24,222 bases of DNA from Spirochaetaceae bacterium. Its GTDB lineage: Bacteria > Spirochaetota > Spirochaetia > Treponematales > Breznakiellaceae. Of this stretch, positions 1 to 7,898 are shown one piece after another; the first letter of the stretch is position 1; each line of letters begins with the position of its first letter. The position numbers and the translations under genes were made by a program. The DNA lies in the NCBI GenBank assembly GCA_031280705.1, contig JAITGJ010000045.1, positions 1 through 24,222 of the forward strand, read 5' to 3'. The notes beneath the pieces were generated by a model. That model was not told where the DNA came from. It saw only the letters and a program-made list of their open reading frames with translations, and did not search any database.

Positions 1-24
1 TCTATAATGTGGACACATTATAGA
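1..24. repeat. Perfect 10-bp inverted repeat (hairpin)
   Basis: TCTATAATGT (1-10) and ACATTATAGA (15-24) are exact reverse complements around a GGAC loop. The element touches the left window edge, so its full extent is unknown. It sits four bases upstream of the dispersed two-hairpin repeat and may be part of the same mobile or palindromic unit. No T-run follows that would make it a classical terminator. Confidence 0.6.
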
Positions 25-27
25 CAG

Positions 28-115
28 ACTTCCTTGAAAATCGCATTTTCGCAGCCTTTAGGCGAGAAAATGCAAGGTCTGTCCGCAAAGTAACCGACTT
101 TGTGGACAGACACTA
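28..115 (+). repeat. Dispersed palindromic repeat, copy 1
   Basis: This ~88-bp element matches the reverse complement of 13452-13539 at roughly four bases in five by eye. It holds two consecutive stem-loops. The first is GCATTTTC/GAAAATGC with an inner GCC-TTTA-GGC (43-73). The second runs from GTCTGTCC to GGACAGAC (77-111), with a 14-bp stem containing one G-T wobble. The two copies differ in the middle of the second stem (GCAAAG/CTTTGT here, ATAA/TTAT in the other), yet both still pair. That covariation suggests selection for the fold. It resembles REP/MITE-type palindromic elements; no encoded protein is present. Confidence 0.7.
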
Positions 116-117
116 CT

Positions 118-228
118 TATGAAGATGGAAACAGTCACTTTGACTGGGGCTTCGCAAAAAACGGGAAGAAGGTTCTTGTTTATCTAAACTCGTTTGCAGG
201 GCTGATTTTTAGGGATGGAAACTGGTAA
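118..228 (+). pseudogene. 3' remnant of an unidentified gene
   Basis: An open frame from codon TAT at 118 to the TAA at 226-228 encodes 36 residues, ending in LIFRDGNW, with ordinary protein-like composition (internal HFDWGFAKNGKK). It has no start codon. Upstream the frame runs into the dispersed repeat and hits a stop at 91-93. It may be the tail of a gene cut by the repeat. I do not recognise the family. It could also be chance coding. Confidence 0.35.
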
Positions 229-446
229 CGGGACCCGGCTGCCGCCGGCGTTATGGTACATTACCGGCGTAAAGGGTAAACGTTAAAACCGGGGCACGCA
301 TACTCTGGCCTTCCGGTCTGGAGGATTCAGGGCCGGGACTTCTACCGGAATGTGATACATGGTTTTAAGGCAGGCGGCGGCATGCCGCCGAGAAGCCCGC
401 TTTTTTCAAACCGGTATTTCTACCTTTTCCCTGGCCCGTTTCCCGA
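229..446. other. Non-coding gap with a 16-bp palindrome
   Basis: No convincing gene lies between the remnant and the end of the mannosidase gene. A perfect palindrome, CGGCGGCA/TGCCGCCG, lies at 375-390, about 57 bases beyond the mannosidase stop on the minus strand. It could slow or end that transcript, but no T-run follows it in that direction, so a terminator role is only a guess. Confidence 0.35.
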
Positions 447-3173
447 TCACAATTCCCCGGTTCCACCAGCTGCGGGGTTCTTGTTCCCCGCGCCGGGCAG
501 CGCCTGCTCCGTCTCCAGTCTGAGAAGAAAGGTGGCGATCCGGCAGGGCGGCAGACGGCAGTGGATTTCCGTGCCCGCAAACGGAGCGGCCTCACGTTTT
601 TCTTCCGGCAGGTCCGTCCGGTACGCTTCCACAATCGGCGCGGGGGCGGTGATCAGCGCCTCTTCTTCCGCTTCGCCATAGTTTACCAGCCGGACGCAGG
701 TAAATCCCGCTGTCCGGGCCGGGCGCAGTACGGAAAGAACGATATTCTTGCTTTCCAGGGAAAACCCGGCAAAGACGCGCGGACCGGCGGGATCAAATCC
801 CCGGACTGTGTAGGCCAGCGGCGGATTTAAATAGTGATTGCGCATTTTAAGGATACTGCCCGGCGTATCCGCGCCGGAGAGCGGCAGCAGCGCAAACCTG
901 AACCGCATTTCCCCCAAAAGCTGGCCGCCGTTTTCGCCGTTGGTAAGAAAGGTGGCGCCGAAAGCGCGGAACAGGGTTATTTCCAGCGTTCCCGCCGGAT
1001 CGGTATGCGCGGCGCATTCGTGCATTCCGCCCCCGGAAAGGAACGCGAGTCCTGTCCCGTCCGCGCCCCGCCGCATAACAACGCCGGTAAAGGCGTGATT
1101 GCCCCGGTCATATTCTTTCCATGTACCGGTTGCCGGGGGCGAACCGGCCCCGCGCCGGACAAAGGCAAAGGGCTGGTCCGCCTCATAACTGGCCGTAGCC
1201 TGCCCCGTAGGGAAATTGACGGTCATTTTGTGATCCCGCGCGGTATTATGGATAACCGTTTCGATTTCAACCCAGCGCGATGTTTTGGCAAGCGTGATAA
1301 ACGACGTAACCGTGATTGTTTCTTCTTCCGCCGAACGCCGTATGCCCGCCGGTCCCCGTTCAAGACGGGCGGGGACGCGCATGCGCATGGACAAGCGCAG
1401 CGTGCAGATTTCACTGCCGTCCCGGTATACCTCAAATGTTTTTTCCCCGCTCCCTTCCCAAATGACCGGATTACCCGCCGGCGGCGCGTGATACCATCCA
1501 TCGCCGGTTTCTCCATAATCGCGGAAAGCAAGAAGGCCGTCGTACCGCCGCCCCGCCGCTTTATCGGTAACGGCAAGCAGTCCGGACGAAGTGATCTCTG
1601 CTTTAATGTGCGTATTTTCCATGCAAAGCGGCCCGGTAAGCAGGGAACCGGTATTGCGGCCGGGCTGTGCACGGGGCTGTATACGAAATTCGCCTCTGCC
1701 TCCGGGCGGCAGAGACGCCGCAAACGCCAGGAGATAGCGATCCCGTTTTTCGCGGTAAAAACCACGGGGCTGTCCGGTAAAGCGTTCCGGTTCAATGTCC
1801 AGAATCTGAACGGGAATTTCCCGGCCGTCCGCGCCGGTAAGGGTAAACATATTATACGGCTCATAGGCCAGATAACTGTCGCGCCGTCCCGGGTACGCGG
1901 GAGGAAAATGCACGGGAACGCGCACAACCGCCGAATACGCTTCCATTTCCGTATTAAAGAGCACCAGGGTCAGATCATCGTTTTTGCCCCGGGCGGAAAG
2001 GTTTGCGGCGGCGGCGGCGGAAAAATCCCGGATTTCGCCGCCGATAATGTCCGCCTGACGGAGGCGGTGCAGCACGTCTTCCGAAACCTGATCAATCGAA
2101 CAGCCGCAGATTGAGTCGTGGGCCTCACATTCGGCGAGGAGTTTTTGCGCCCGGGAAAAGTACGCCTCCGGCAGGGGTTTCCCCTGAATTTGGGCAAGGG
2201 CGGCGAGGGGCAGCGCCCGCCGTTCCAGCAGGTTCTGGCAGGCATCGTGCGCTTCTTTCACGTCATAGCGGCTGGAAAGGGTGTGGGGGAGCAGTTTGTT
2301 GTGTTCAACCATCGCCCGGCCCGTTTGCCGCAGTTCGCCGGTCAGGACCGGCATCAGGCCCGTCTTTTTTTCAAGCTCCGCAAGCAGTTGATCCGGCGCG
2401 CCGAATTCCACCGGACAACCGAAATATCCGGACAGTTCCTCCGCGATCCGTACCGCTTCGGGGTGAATCGATTCGTGGTCCATGGCGTCCATAAGGACCA
2501 CGCAGGGAAGCGCCGAGCGGGTCAGTTCCCGTTCCACATAGTGCTTTGCGCGGGCAACGAGCGCGTCCCAGCCGGCGTTTTCCTCCGTCCGGTACGGGGC
2601 AACTACTTCAAAGAAAAACGTCCCGTATCCGCATTCTTCGGGAACCTTGAAGGTGATACAGCGGCTGCCGTCCGGGGATTGCCAGATAAAGTGGGCGGGG
2701 CAGTCCGCGGCGTTCGTACCCCGCCCCAAAAGAGCGCCGGTGATGCCGAAGCCGTTCAGTATCTGCGGGAGCTGGGCGATATGCCCAAAAACATCGCAGA
2801 CATAACCGTACCGCATCGGTTCCACGCCGAATTGCCGGGCCGTATCGAAGCCCAGGCAGAGATTTTGTATCAGGCTTTCGCCGCTGGAAAGGAATTCATC
2901 GGGCATGGTGTACCAGGGACCCGCCTTGAGCCGTTCCGCGCGGAGAAGCGCGGTAATCCGCTCCCGGTTTTCCGGACGTATCGCAAGATAGTCGTCAAGG
3001 AGTATGGTCTGGCCGTCCAGAATGAACCGGGAAAAGGCGGGATTTTGCTCCAGGACTTCCAGCGTCTCGTCCATCATGGAAACCAGCCTGAAACGAAACG
3101 ACTCAAAGGGCAGATACCACTCCCGGTCCCAGTGGGTACCCGCAAGATACAAAATTTTTTCCGGCCCCCGCAT
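447..3173 (-). CDS. GH38 alpha-mannosidase (MngB-like)
   Basis: A 908-residue glycoside hydrolase family 38 enzyme with no signal peptide, so cytoplasmic. The HWDREW motif at residues 14-19 provides the zinc-binding His14 and Asp16. CDVFGH contains the predicted nucleophile Asp127. AHDSICGCS (351-359) carries the remaining zinc ligand His352. DGQT, GPWYT and QLPQI blocks also match the family. Length and N-terminal order resemble E. coli MngB (mannosylglycerate hydrolase, ~877 residues), but the substrate cannot be fixed from sequence; any alpha-mannoside imported by the neighbouring ABC system is possible. GGAGG lies 5 bases before the ATG. The gene is divergent from the GntR-LacI regulator, and its -10 box lies inside a likely operator. 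The enzyme class is secure, the exact substrate is not. Confidence 0.93.
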   Translation of the reverse strand: MRGPEKILYLAGTHWDREWYLPFESFRFRLVSMMDETLEVLEQNPAFSRFILDGQTILLDDYLAIRPENRERITALLRAERLKAGPWYTMPDEFLSSGESLIQNLCLGFDTARQFGVEPMRYGYVCDVFGHIAQLPQILNGFGITGALLGRGTNAADCPAHFIWQSPDGSRCITFKVPEECGYGTFFFEVVAPYRTEENAGWDALVARAKHYVERELTRSALPCVVLMDAMDHESIHPEAVRIAEELSGYFGCPVEFGAPDQLLAELEKKTGLMPVLTGELRQTGRAMVEHNKLLPHTLSSRYDVKEAHDACQNLLERRALPLAALAQIQGKPLPEAYFSRAQKLLAECEAHDSICGCSIDQVSEDVLHRLRQADIIGGEIRDFSAAAAANLSARGKNDDLTLVLFNTEMEAYSAVVRVPVHFPPAYPGRRDSYLAYEPYNMFTLTGADGREIPVQILDIEPERFTGQPRGFYREKRDRYLLAFAASLPPGGRGEFRIQPRAQPGRNTGSLLTGPLCMENTHIKAEITSSGLLAVTDKAAGRRYDGLLAFRDYGETGDGWYHAPPAGNPVIWEGSGEKTFEVYRDGSEICTLRLSMRMRVPARLERGPAGIRRSAEEETITVTSFITLAKTSRWVEIETVIHNTARDHKMTVNFPTGQATASYEADQPFAFVRRGAGSPPATGTWKEYDRGNHAFTGVVMRRGADGTGLAFLSGGGMHECAAHTDPAGTLEITLFRAFGATFLTNGENGGQLLGEMRFRFALLPLSGADTPGSILKMRNHYLNPPLAYTVRGFDPAGPRVFAGFSLESKNIVLSVLRPARTAGFTCVRLVNYGEAEEEALITAPAPIVEAYRTDLPEEKREAAPFAGTEIHCRLPPCRIATFLLRLETEQALPGAGNKNPAAGGTGEL

Positions 3174-3187
3174 GATTCCTCCATAGT

Positions 3188-3197
3188 TAGTATACTA
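3188..3197. promoter_or_regulatory. Operator-like palindrome, site 1
   Basis: TAGTATACTA is a perfect 10-bp palindrome inside TTAGTATACTAG. It lies between the mannosidase transcription start and its ribosome-binding site, where a bound repressor would block elongation. The TTAGTAT core recurs at 3220 and 3336. The role is inferred from recurrence and placement. Confidence 0.6.
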
Positions 3198-3218
3198 GGT
3201 TGAAATGATAAAATCAAT

Positions 3219-3233
3219 CTTAGTATAGTTAAG
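3219..3233. promoter_or_regulatory. Operator-like site 2
   Basis: CTTAGTATAGTTAAG has CTTA/TAAG arms and shares CTTAGTAT with site 3. It overlaps the -10 hexamer of the mannosidase promoter (3222-3227), so occupancy would directly exclude RNA polymerase. Confidence 0.6.
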
Positions 3234-3250
3234 TTGTGTATAAATGTCAA
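3222..3250 (-). promoter_or_regulatory. Sigma-70 promoter of the mannosidase gene
   Basis: On the minus strand TTGACA (3250-3245) is followed after 17 bases by TATACT (3227-3222). The -35 is a full consensus match and the -10 matches 5 of 6. The predicted start lies near 3215, about 40 bases before the ATG. Confidence 0.75.
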
Positions 3251-3285
3251 TTTATATGAATTTTTGAATTTTTACAAAATTTTTA

Positions 3286-3313
3286 TTGACAAGGTATAAT
3301 ACTATGATATAAT
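3286..3313 (+). promoter_or_regulatory. Sigma-70 promoter of the regulator/transport operon
   Basis: TTGACA (3286-3291), 16 bases, then TATAAT (3308-3313): both hexamers are exact consensus. Predicted transcription start is near 3320, just ahead of operator-like site 3. Such a strong core promoter implies the operon is normally held down by a repressor. Confidence 0.8.
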
Positions 3314-3334
3314 GATGATCAGCGTTACCTCTAT

Positions 3335-3348
3335 CTTAGTATTATAAG
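3335..3348. promoter_or_regulatory. Operator-like site 3
   Basis: CTTAGTATTATAAG has CTTA/TAAG arms and the same CTTAGTAT half as site 2. It lies 15-28 bases downstream of the predicted start of the regulator transcript and overlaps the beginning of the AAGGAG Shine-Dalgarno (3346-3351). This supports autoregulation. Confidence 0.55.
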
Positions 3349-3359
3349 GAGCCGGTATT

Positions 3360-4436
3360 TTGTCAGTCCTGTCCGTTCCCAAGTATGTGTATCTCCAGAA
3401 CGAACTGATTCAAAAAATGGAATGTGGTGAACTCCTGCCGGCGGGGAGAATCCCCAGCGAAAATGAACTGTGCCGGACATACGGCGTAAGCACGCTCACC
3501 GCCCGGCGGGCGCTTTCGGACCTGGTGTACTCCGGCAAAATTGTCCGTATCAAGGGGAAGGGCAGTTTTGTTGCCCCGCTTAAAGCGGATCTCCCGTCCA
3601 GGCTCAGACCGGCGTCAACGGGCATTGTTTCCCTTGTGCTGCTCTCCTACGAGCCTTCGGACAGTTCCATTATTGAAATTATCAAGGGGGCGCAGGAGTA
3701 TATTTCCGCGCGCGGGTATTCCATGACGGTCGAGTGCAGCGATCTGGACGCCGCGCGGGAAGCGGAGATCATCGACAAATGCATAAAAAACGGCGTTGAC
3801 GGACTGTTGATGTTTTCCACCGATCCCGATGCCAACCGGGACAAATTTGCCGCCATTCAAACGGCCGGCATACCGCTTGTCATGCTGGACCGCGCCACCG
3901 TGGATTTTCCCTGCACCCTGGTCTGTTCCTATCACCTGGACGGTATGTATCAGGTAACCCGCTACCTCACCCGGAAGGGGCACCGGAATATCGCTTTTAT
4001 TACTGCCGGCAGGTTCACCAGCGTCCATGCCGAGCGGCTTGCCGGGTACCGGGCCGCCCTTGAGCAAAACGCCGTTCCGTTCCGGGAAGAACTGTGCCTG
4101 CTCAACAGGGAACTGGAATTTTCCGCGCTGGAGCGGCTGATCAGGGACCACGGTGTAACCGCCGCCGCCTGTATTAACGACCGGACCGGAATCGCCGTTA
4201 AGCAGTTTCTTGTGGACCGGGGATTTCGTGTTCCGGAGGACATTTCGGTAACCGGATTTGATGATAATGAGGGCGCCCGGTACGCGGATTTGACTACGGT
4301 GCGGCAGCATTTCCGGGACATTGGCGAGGCGGGCGCACAAAAACTGCTGGAACAAATTCGGGACGGCGCATCCTGCTCCCGGATTTTCTTTCCGGTGGAG
4401 CTTGTTGTCCGGGGATCCACGGCGGAGGCCCGTTAA
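3360..4436 (+). CDS. GntR-type DNA-binding / LacI-type effector regulator
   Basis: A 358-residue transcription factor. Residues ~7-73 form a GntR-family winged helix-turn-helix (PSENELCRTYGVSTLTARRA, then GKGSFVA). Residues ~88-355 form a periplasmic-binding-like sugar sensor of the LacI/GalR type (DGLLMFSTD, GHRNIAFITAG, DISVTGFDD, TTVRQ). This architecture is that of AraR, the Bacillus arabinose repressor. The start is TTG, chosen because AAGGAG lies 8 bases upstream and the HTH begins immediately afterwards. It is probably a repressor released by a sugar derived from the mannoside imported and cut by its neighbours. Three related operator-like sites lie in the shared upstream region. It is co-directional with the ABC transport genes. 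Confidence 0.92.
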   Translation: MSVLSVPKYVYLQNELIQKMECGELLPAGRIPSENELCRTYGVSTLTARRALSDLVYSGKIVRIKGKGSFVAPLKADLPSRLRPASTGIVSLVLLSYEPSDSSIIEIIKGAQEYISARGYSMTVECSDLDAAREAEIIDKCIKNGVDGLLMFSTDPDANRDKFAAIQTAGIPLVMLDRATVDFPCTLVCSYHLDGMYQVTRYLTRKGHRNIAFITAGRFTSVHAERLAGYRAALEQNAVPFREELCLLNRELEFSALERLIRDHGVTAAACINDRTGIAVKQFLVDRGFRVPEDISVTGFDDNEGARYADLTTVRQHFRDIGEAGAQKLLEQIRDGASCSRIFFPVELVVRGSTAEAR

Positions 4437-4539
4437 AAGGCGTATTCGGCGTTTTATGCCGGGTAAATATGCGGACCGCGCGGGAACCGGTAGTTTTCCG
4501 GCGGACGCATTTGGATATACGGAGTTAAGGAGCATGACG

Positions 4540-5787
4540 ATGAACATGAGACGGATTGGAAAAAATACGCTGTGCCTTGCGGCGGCGGTACTGTTCTCTG
4601 GCGTGGCTGCCGCTTCCTGCAAAAAAGGAGGCGATTCTGCCGCGGTAACCATCAAGGTGTGGGGTGATCCGGACAATCAGGCGGTACTGGAACGGGTGTT
4701 TGATGAAATTAACTCCGCCTTTTCCGCGGAATATCCGGCCATAAAACTGGACTATCAGTATTCAGGAAGTTTTGACGCCTTGAATGTGGCCGTCCAGTCC
4801 AATTCCCTGCCGGATGTTTTTTGGGTTCAGGGCAATAAATCAACCAAAATGGCCGAGCTGGCCCGCGCGGGCTTTTTGCTGCCGCTGGATCAGTACGCCC
4901 CGGACCGTTCCCGGTTTCCCCCGGCATCGCTGGAATATGCGATGGTCGACGGCGTAACCTACTGTACCTATCCGTGCTTCATTGACTACGCGCTGGTGTA
5001 TTACAACGCCGATATATTCGCCCGGTACGGAATCGCCAAACCCCGGACCTGGGGAGATTTTGTTGCCGCGATGGAAACCCTGCTCGCGGCGGGAATTACG
5101 CCGGTAGCTTTCGGCGGCGCCGATGAATGGGCCCGTTACTGGCCGGTTCAGGTCATGGCCGCGGCTATTGCCGATGATGATTTGGAACGGATCAAGGACG
5201 GCGATGAGAGCGGGAACTATCCGCAGATCGCGGAACTTTTTGATTACTACCGGGAATTTTGTGCGCGCGGCTATTTTGGGAAAAATCCCGCCGCCCAGAA
5301 CGGGGACAGCTCCCAGCTTGCGTTTTTGAACGGTCAGGCGGCCATGATCTTTGACGGCACGTGGAACAGCACCGTCATGAAACAGACATCCTTCAGGACC
5401 GGCTGTTTTGCGATGCCCGGCAAGGACGGAACGCGCGCGGCGCAAAGCGGCTATTCCAACTTCAACACGTATGCGGTCTCCCGCAAAACGGCCCATCCTG
5501 AGGAAGCGTTTACCTATGTGGAATTCCTGGGGACGCGGGAAGCCCAGCAGATCATGGCAAATCATCTGGCGTCCATTCCGGTTATTGGCGATATTACGGT
5601 GAACGATCCCATGGTTGCGGAATTTTCCGGTTTCGACAAGGTAGGAAACAATATTTATCACGTGCTTTCGGGGGTAGACACTTCCGGCCGCCCGCAGGAT
5701 GTTTTCCATTCCAGCGTCCTTCCCGCCCTGATGACCGGCGCCATGACCGGAGCGGAAGGGGTCCGGGCCTTTACCGCTGAAATGTAA
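4540..5787 (+). CDS. ABC sugar transporter solute-binding lipoprotein
   Basis: A 415-residue extracellular solute-binding protein, family 1 (CUT1 type). A type II signal peptide ends in the lipobox AAS-Cys27, so the mature protein should be lipid-anchored and face the periplasm. The WGDPDNQ start, YNADIFARYGIAKPRTWGDFV segment and MIFDGTWN region are characteristic of the family. Start 4540 is preferred: AAGGAG (4527-4532) lies 7 bases before it, whereas the ATG at 4534 is only one base from that site. The gene follows the regulator by 103 bases and precedes two permease genes. The ligand is probably an oligosaccharide or glycoside containing alpha-mannose, inferred from the adjacent GH38 gene only. 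Confidence 0.93.
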   Translation: MNMRRIGKNTLCLAAAVLFSGVAAASCKKGGDSAAVTIKVWGDPDNQAVLERVFDEINSAFSAEYPAIKLDYQYSGSFDALNVAVQSNSLPDVFWVQGNKSTKMAELARAGFLLPLDQYAPDRSRFPPASLEYAMVDGVTYCTYPCFIDYALVYYNADIFARYGIAKPRTWGDFVAAMETLLAAGITPVAFGGADEWARYWPVQVMAAAIADDDLERIKDGDESGNYPQIAELFDYYREFCARGYFGKNPAAQNGDSSQLAFLNGQAAMIFDGTWNSTVMKQTSFRTGCFAMPGKDGTRAAQSGYSNFNTYAVSRKTAHPEEAFTYVEFLGTREAQQIMANHLASIPVIGDITVNDPMVAEFSGFDKVGNNIYHVLSGVDTSGRPQDVFHSSVLPALMTGAMTGAEGVRAFTAEM

Positions 5788-5803
5788 TTGCTTTTATGCG
5801 AAG

Positions 5804-5946
5804 GGTCCATGCCCCCTGCCGCTGGACGTGTATAAAGAGCGTGGACCCGGAGGCAATAACTTTGCCAAACAAAATGGCAGAATTGGGGAATATCTGGAAT
5901 AAATTCCCAATTCTGCAAGGCTTGTGAAATAACCAACCGGGTTATT
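5804..5946 (+). other. Stem-loop series between binding-protein and permease genes
   Basis: The 230-base gap after the binding-protein gene contains GGGTCCA/TGGACCC (5804-5849) and an 11-bp perfect stem GCAGAATTGGG/CCCAATTCTGC (5877-5916). A third hairpin, AATAACC-aaccg-GGTTATT, lies at 5928-5946. None is followed by a T-run. Intercistronic stems here commonly protect the upstream message or attenuate transcription, giving more binding protein than permease. That role is an inference. Confidence 0.6.
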
Positions 5947-6018
5947 GAACAAGTCTAATGTTACTTGTACCGGCGCCGTGTTTTTGCCGGAAACGCGGCG
6001 TCCGGAAGGCGGATGCGT

Positions 6019-6945
6019 ATGACGGCTTTTTTCAGAAAACGGCCCTTTCTGCTCTTTATCGCGCCGGGGTTTCTGCTCTATTCACTCCTCGTAATTTATC
6101 CAATTCTGGCGGCCATGCATCTCAGCCTGTTCCGGTGGAACGGTATAGGCGAAAAGATTTTTGTGGGGCTTGGAAACTACCGGGAGCTTTTTACGGATGC
6201 CTATCTTATGGGGCAGTTTTCCAACGCTCTCGGAAACAGTCTCAAGCTGTTTTTGCTGACCGTTTTTGTGCAGCTTCCGGTGCAGATAGCCATGGCCTAC
6301 ATGATTTATTCCCGGATGAAGGGCCACCGGGCCGTCCAGGCAATTATCTTTGCGCCGCAGTTTATCACGACGCCGGTCATTGTATTTATTTTCCGCCTGA
6401 TTCTTGATTCCAATGTCGGCGTCCTCAACACCGCCCTGGCAAAACTGGGACTTTCCTCCCTGGCAAGGCCGTGGCTGGGCATGCCTGAAACGGGAATTAT
6501 TTTGCTTTTTATCATGATTACCTGGGGCGGCATCGGCGTCGGTATGACGTTTCTTGCCGGTTCCATGAACATGATCGGCCGGGACGGACTTGAGGCGGCT
6601 TACCTTGAGGGGGCGGGATTCTGGACAAGGCTTGTACTGGTAATTCTGCCGCAGATAAAGGCGACCATTATCAATTTAATCCTGATTGGCTATATCTACT
6701 GCATGACCATGTTTGATTTCAGCTATATTCTTTCAGGCGGTTCGTCAGGAGGCGTAGGCGGCAGTCTTGACGTTATGGCCCTTTTTTTCTACCGCATTGC
6801 CTTTGGAGACGTAAATCCCGTGGGCGGTAAAATCAGCAGTAATTCTGTCGGTATGGGCACAACGGTGGCCTGCGTGCTGTTTCTGCTTCTTTTTGTCATT
6901 TCCCTGTTCCGTGTCCTTGCCATGAGCAGGGAGGAGGAAGCATGA
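6019..6945 (+). CDS. ABC sugar permease, MalF/UgpA type
   Basis: An inner-membrane permease subunit of ~308 residues with six predicted membrane spans. It begins with the typical short cytoplasmic arm FRKRPFLLFIAPG and has a first span LLYSLLVIYPIL followed by SLFRWNGIG. The EAA loop is EAAYLEGAGFWTRLVLVILPQ, which docks on the ATPase. The frame is open from 5965, but that would be a TTG with no Shine-Dalgarno. ATG 6019 lies 9 bases after GGAAGG (6004-6009); ATG 6013 is the alternative. It overlaps the next permease by 4 bases (ATGA), indicating translational coupling. The membrane ATPase partner is not encoded nearby. Confidence 0.92.
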   Translation: MTAFFRKRPFLLFIAPGFLLYSLLVIYPILAAMHLSLFRWNGIGEKIFVGLGNYRELFTDAYLMGQFSNALGNSLKLFLLTVFVQLPVQIAMAYMIYSRMKGHRAVQAIIFAPQFITTPVIVFIFRLILDSNVGVLNTALAKLGLSSLARPWLGMPETGIILLFIMITWGGIGVGMTFLAGSMNMIGRDGLEAAYLEGAGFWTRLVLVILPQIKATIINLILIGYIYCMTMFDFSYILSGGSSGGVGGSLDVMALFFYRIAFGDVNPVGGKISSNSVGMGTTVACVLFLLLFVISLFRVLAMSREEEA

Positions 6946-7772
6946 AAGACATTCGTAAAACTCCTTCGGCAGTTGCCGTCTGTGTTTTTATGATCCTTTA
7001 CTGCGTCTTTAATCTTTTTGTGATGGGATATTTGATCTACAATTCCCTGCGCGGCCGGCAGGACATCCTGGGGAACATGTTCGGCATTCCCGCATCCCTT
7101 GCCCTGGACGGCTATTTCCATCTCCTTTTGAAGGATAAATTCTTCCGGTTCTTTGGCAACAGTATTTTTATTCTGGCAGGAGCAATTTTTCTTTCGGTAT
7201 TTTTGTCGTCAACGGTTGCCTATGGCCTGGGACATTACCGGTTCCGTTTCAAGAAGGCAGTAAAAACCTATTTCCTTGTCGGCCTCATGTTTCCCGTCCA
7301 GTTGGGCATTGTGCCGGTGTTTCTTTTAATGAAGGGCCTCCGCCTCATTGATACCTATTGGGCGGTTATTTTAATCGCCGGTTCTTCCATTTCCATGGCG
7401 GTGTTTTTGCTGACCAATTTTTTTGCCGGCCTTCCGCAGGAAATTTACGAGGCCGCCATACTGGACGGCTCGGGCGAATTCCGTACCTTTGTAAAGATTA
7501 TGTTTCCCCTTGCGTCGCCGGTCGTTTTTTCAATGAGCATTCTTACTGCGGTAGGCATCTGGAATCAGTTTTTTGTCCCCCTGATTTTTCTTCAGTCGGA
7601 AGAAAAAAAGACCATTCCCCTCATGGTGATGAAATATTCGGCCCGCCTTTTGACTTCCATTGATTCGGCGTTTGTCATTTCGGTTTTGTCTACGCTGCCC
7701 ATCATGATTATGTTTATCGTTTTTTCATCACGAATACTGGAAGGCATCGCGGAGGGAGGCATCAAGGGATAA
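6942..7772 (+). CDS. ABC sugar permease, MalG/UgpE type
   Basis: A 276-residue second permease subunit with six predicted spans. The EAA loop EIYEAAILDGSGEFRTFVKIMFPL is near-canonical for CUT1 carbohydrate importers, and the preceding TNFFAGLPQ is typical. The C-terminal FSSRILEGIAEGGIKG matches the usual MalG-family ending (G-A-V-K-G type). The start codon overlaps the stop of the first permease gene. Together with the lipoprotein and a shared ATPase this would form a complete sugar importer. Confidence 0.93.
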   Translation: MKDIRKTPSAVAVCVFMILYCVFNLFVMGYLIYNSLRGRQDILGNMFGIPASLALDGYFHLLLKDKFFRFFGNSIFILAGAIFLSVFLSSTVAYGLGHYRFRFKKAVKTYFLVGLMFPVQLGIVPVFLLMKGLRLIDTYWAVILIAGSSISMAVFLLTNFFAGLPQEIYEAAILDGSGEFRTFVKIMFPLASPVVFSMSILTAVGIWNQFFVPLIFLQSEEKKTIPLMVMKYSARLLTSIDSAFVISVLSTLPIMIMFIVFSSRILEGIAEGGIKG

Positions 7773-7898
7773 TACGCCGTCTGCCCGCGCCGTGCGCTTA
7801 TGCGGCAGGCGGCGGAACCGCATGAGCAACAAACGGGGAAGTGTTTAGTAGCTACAGTTATTAAACAACTCCCGCTTAAAAAATGCAAGGAGTTTATG
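7773..7898 (+). promoter_or_regulatory. Leader of the URO-D gene with a possible operator
   Basis: A 126-base gap precedes the URO-D gene. TTAGTAGCTACAG (7845-7857) contains the palindrome GTAGCTAC and shares TTAGTA with the three operator-like sites upstream of the regulator. The match stops at six bases and no clear -35/-10 pair is visible, so regulation from here is possible but weakly supported. Confidence 0.25.

Noticed and set aside
834..3203. Long plus-strand open frames opposite the mannosidase gene (426 and 361 codons)
   Set aside because: They are antisense to a gene with clear GH38 motifs, have Arg/Gly-rich shadow composition and no ribosome sites; GC-rich codon usage keeps the other strand open.
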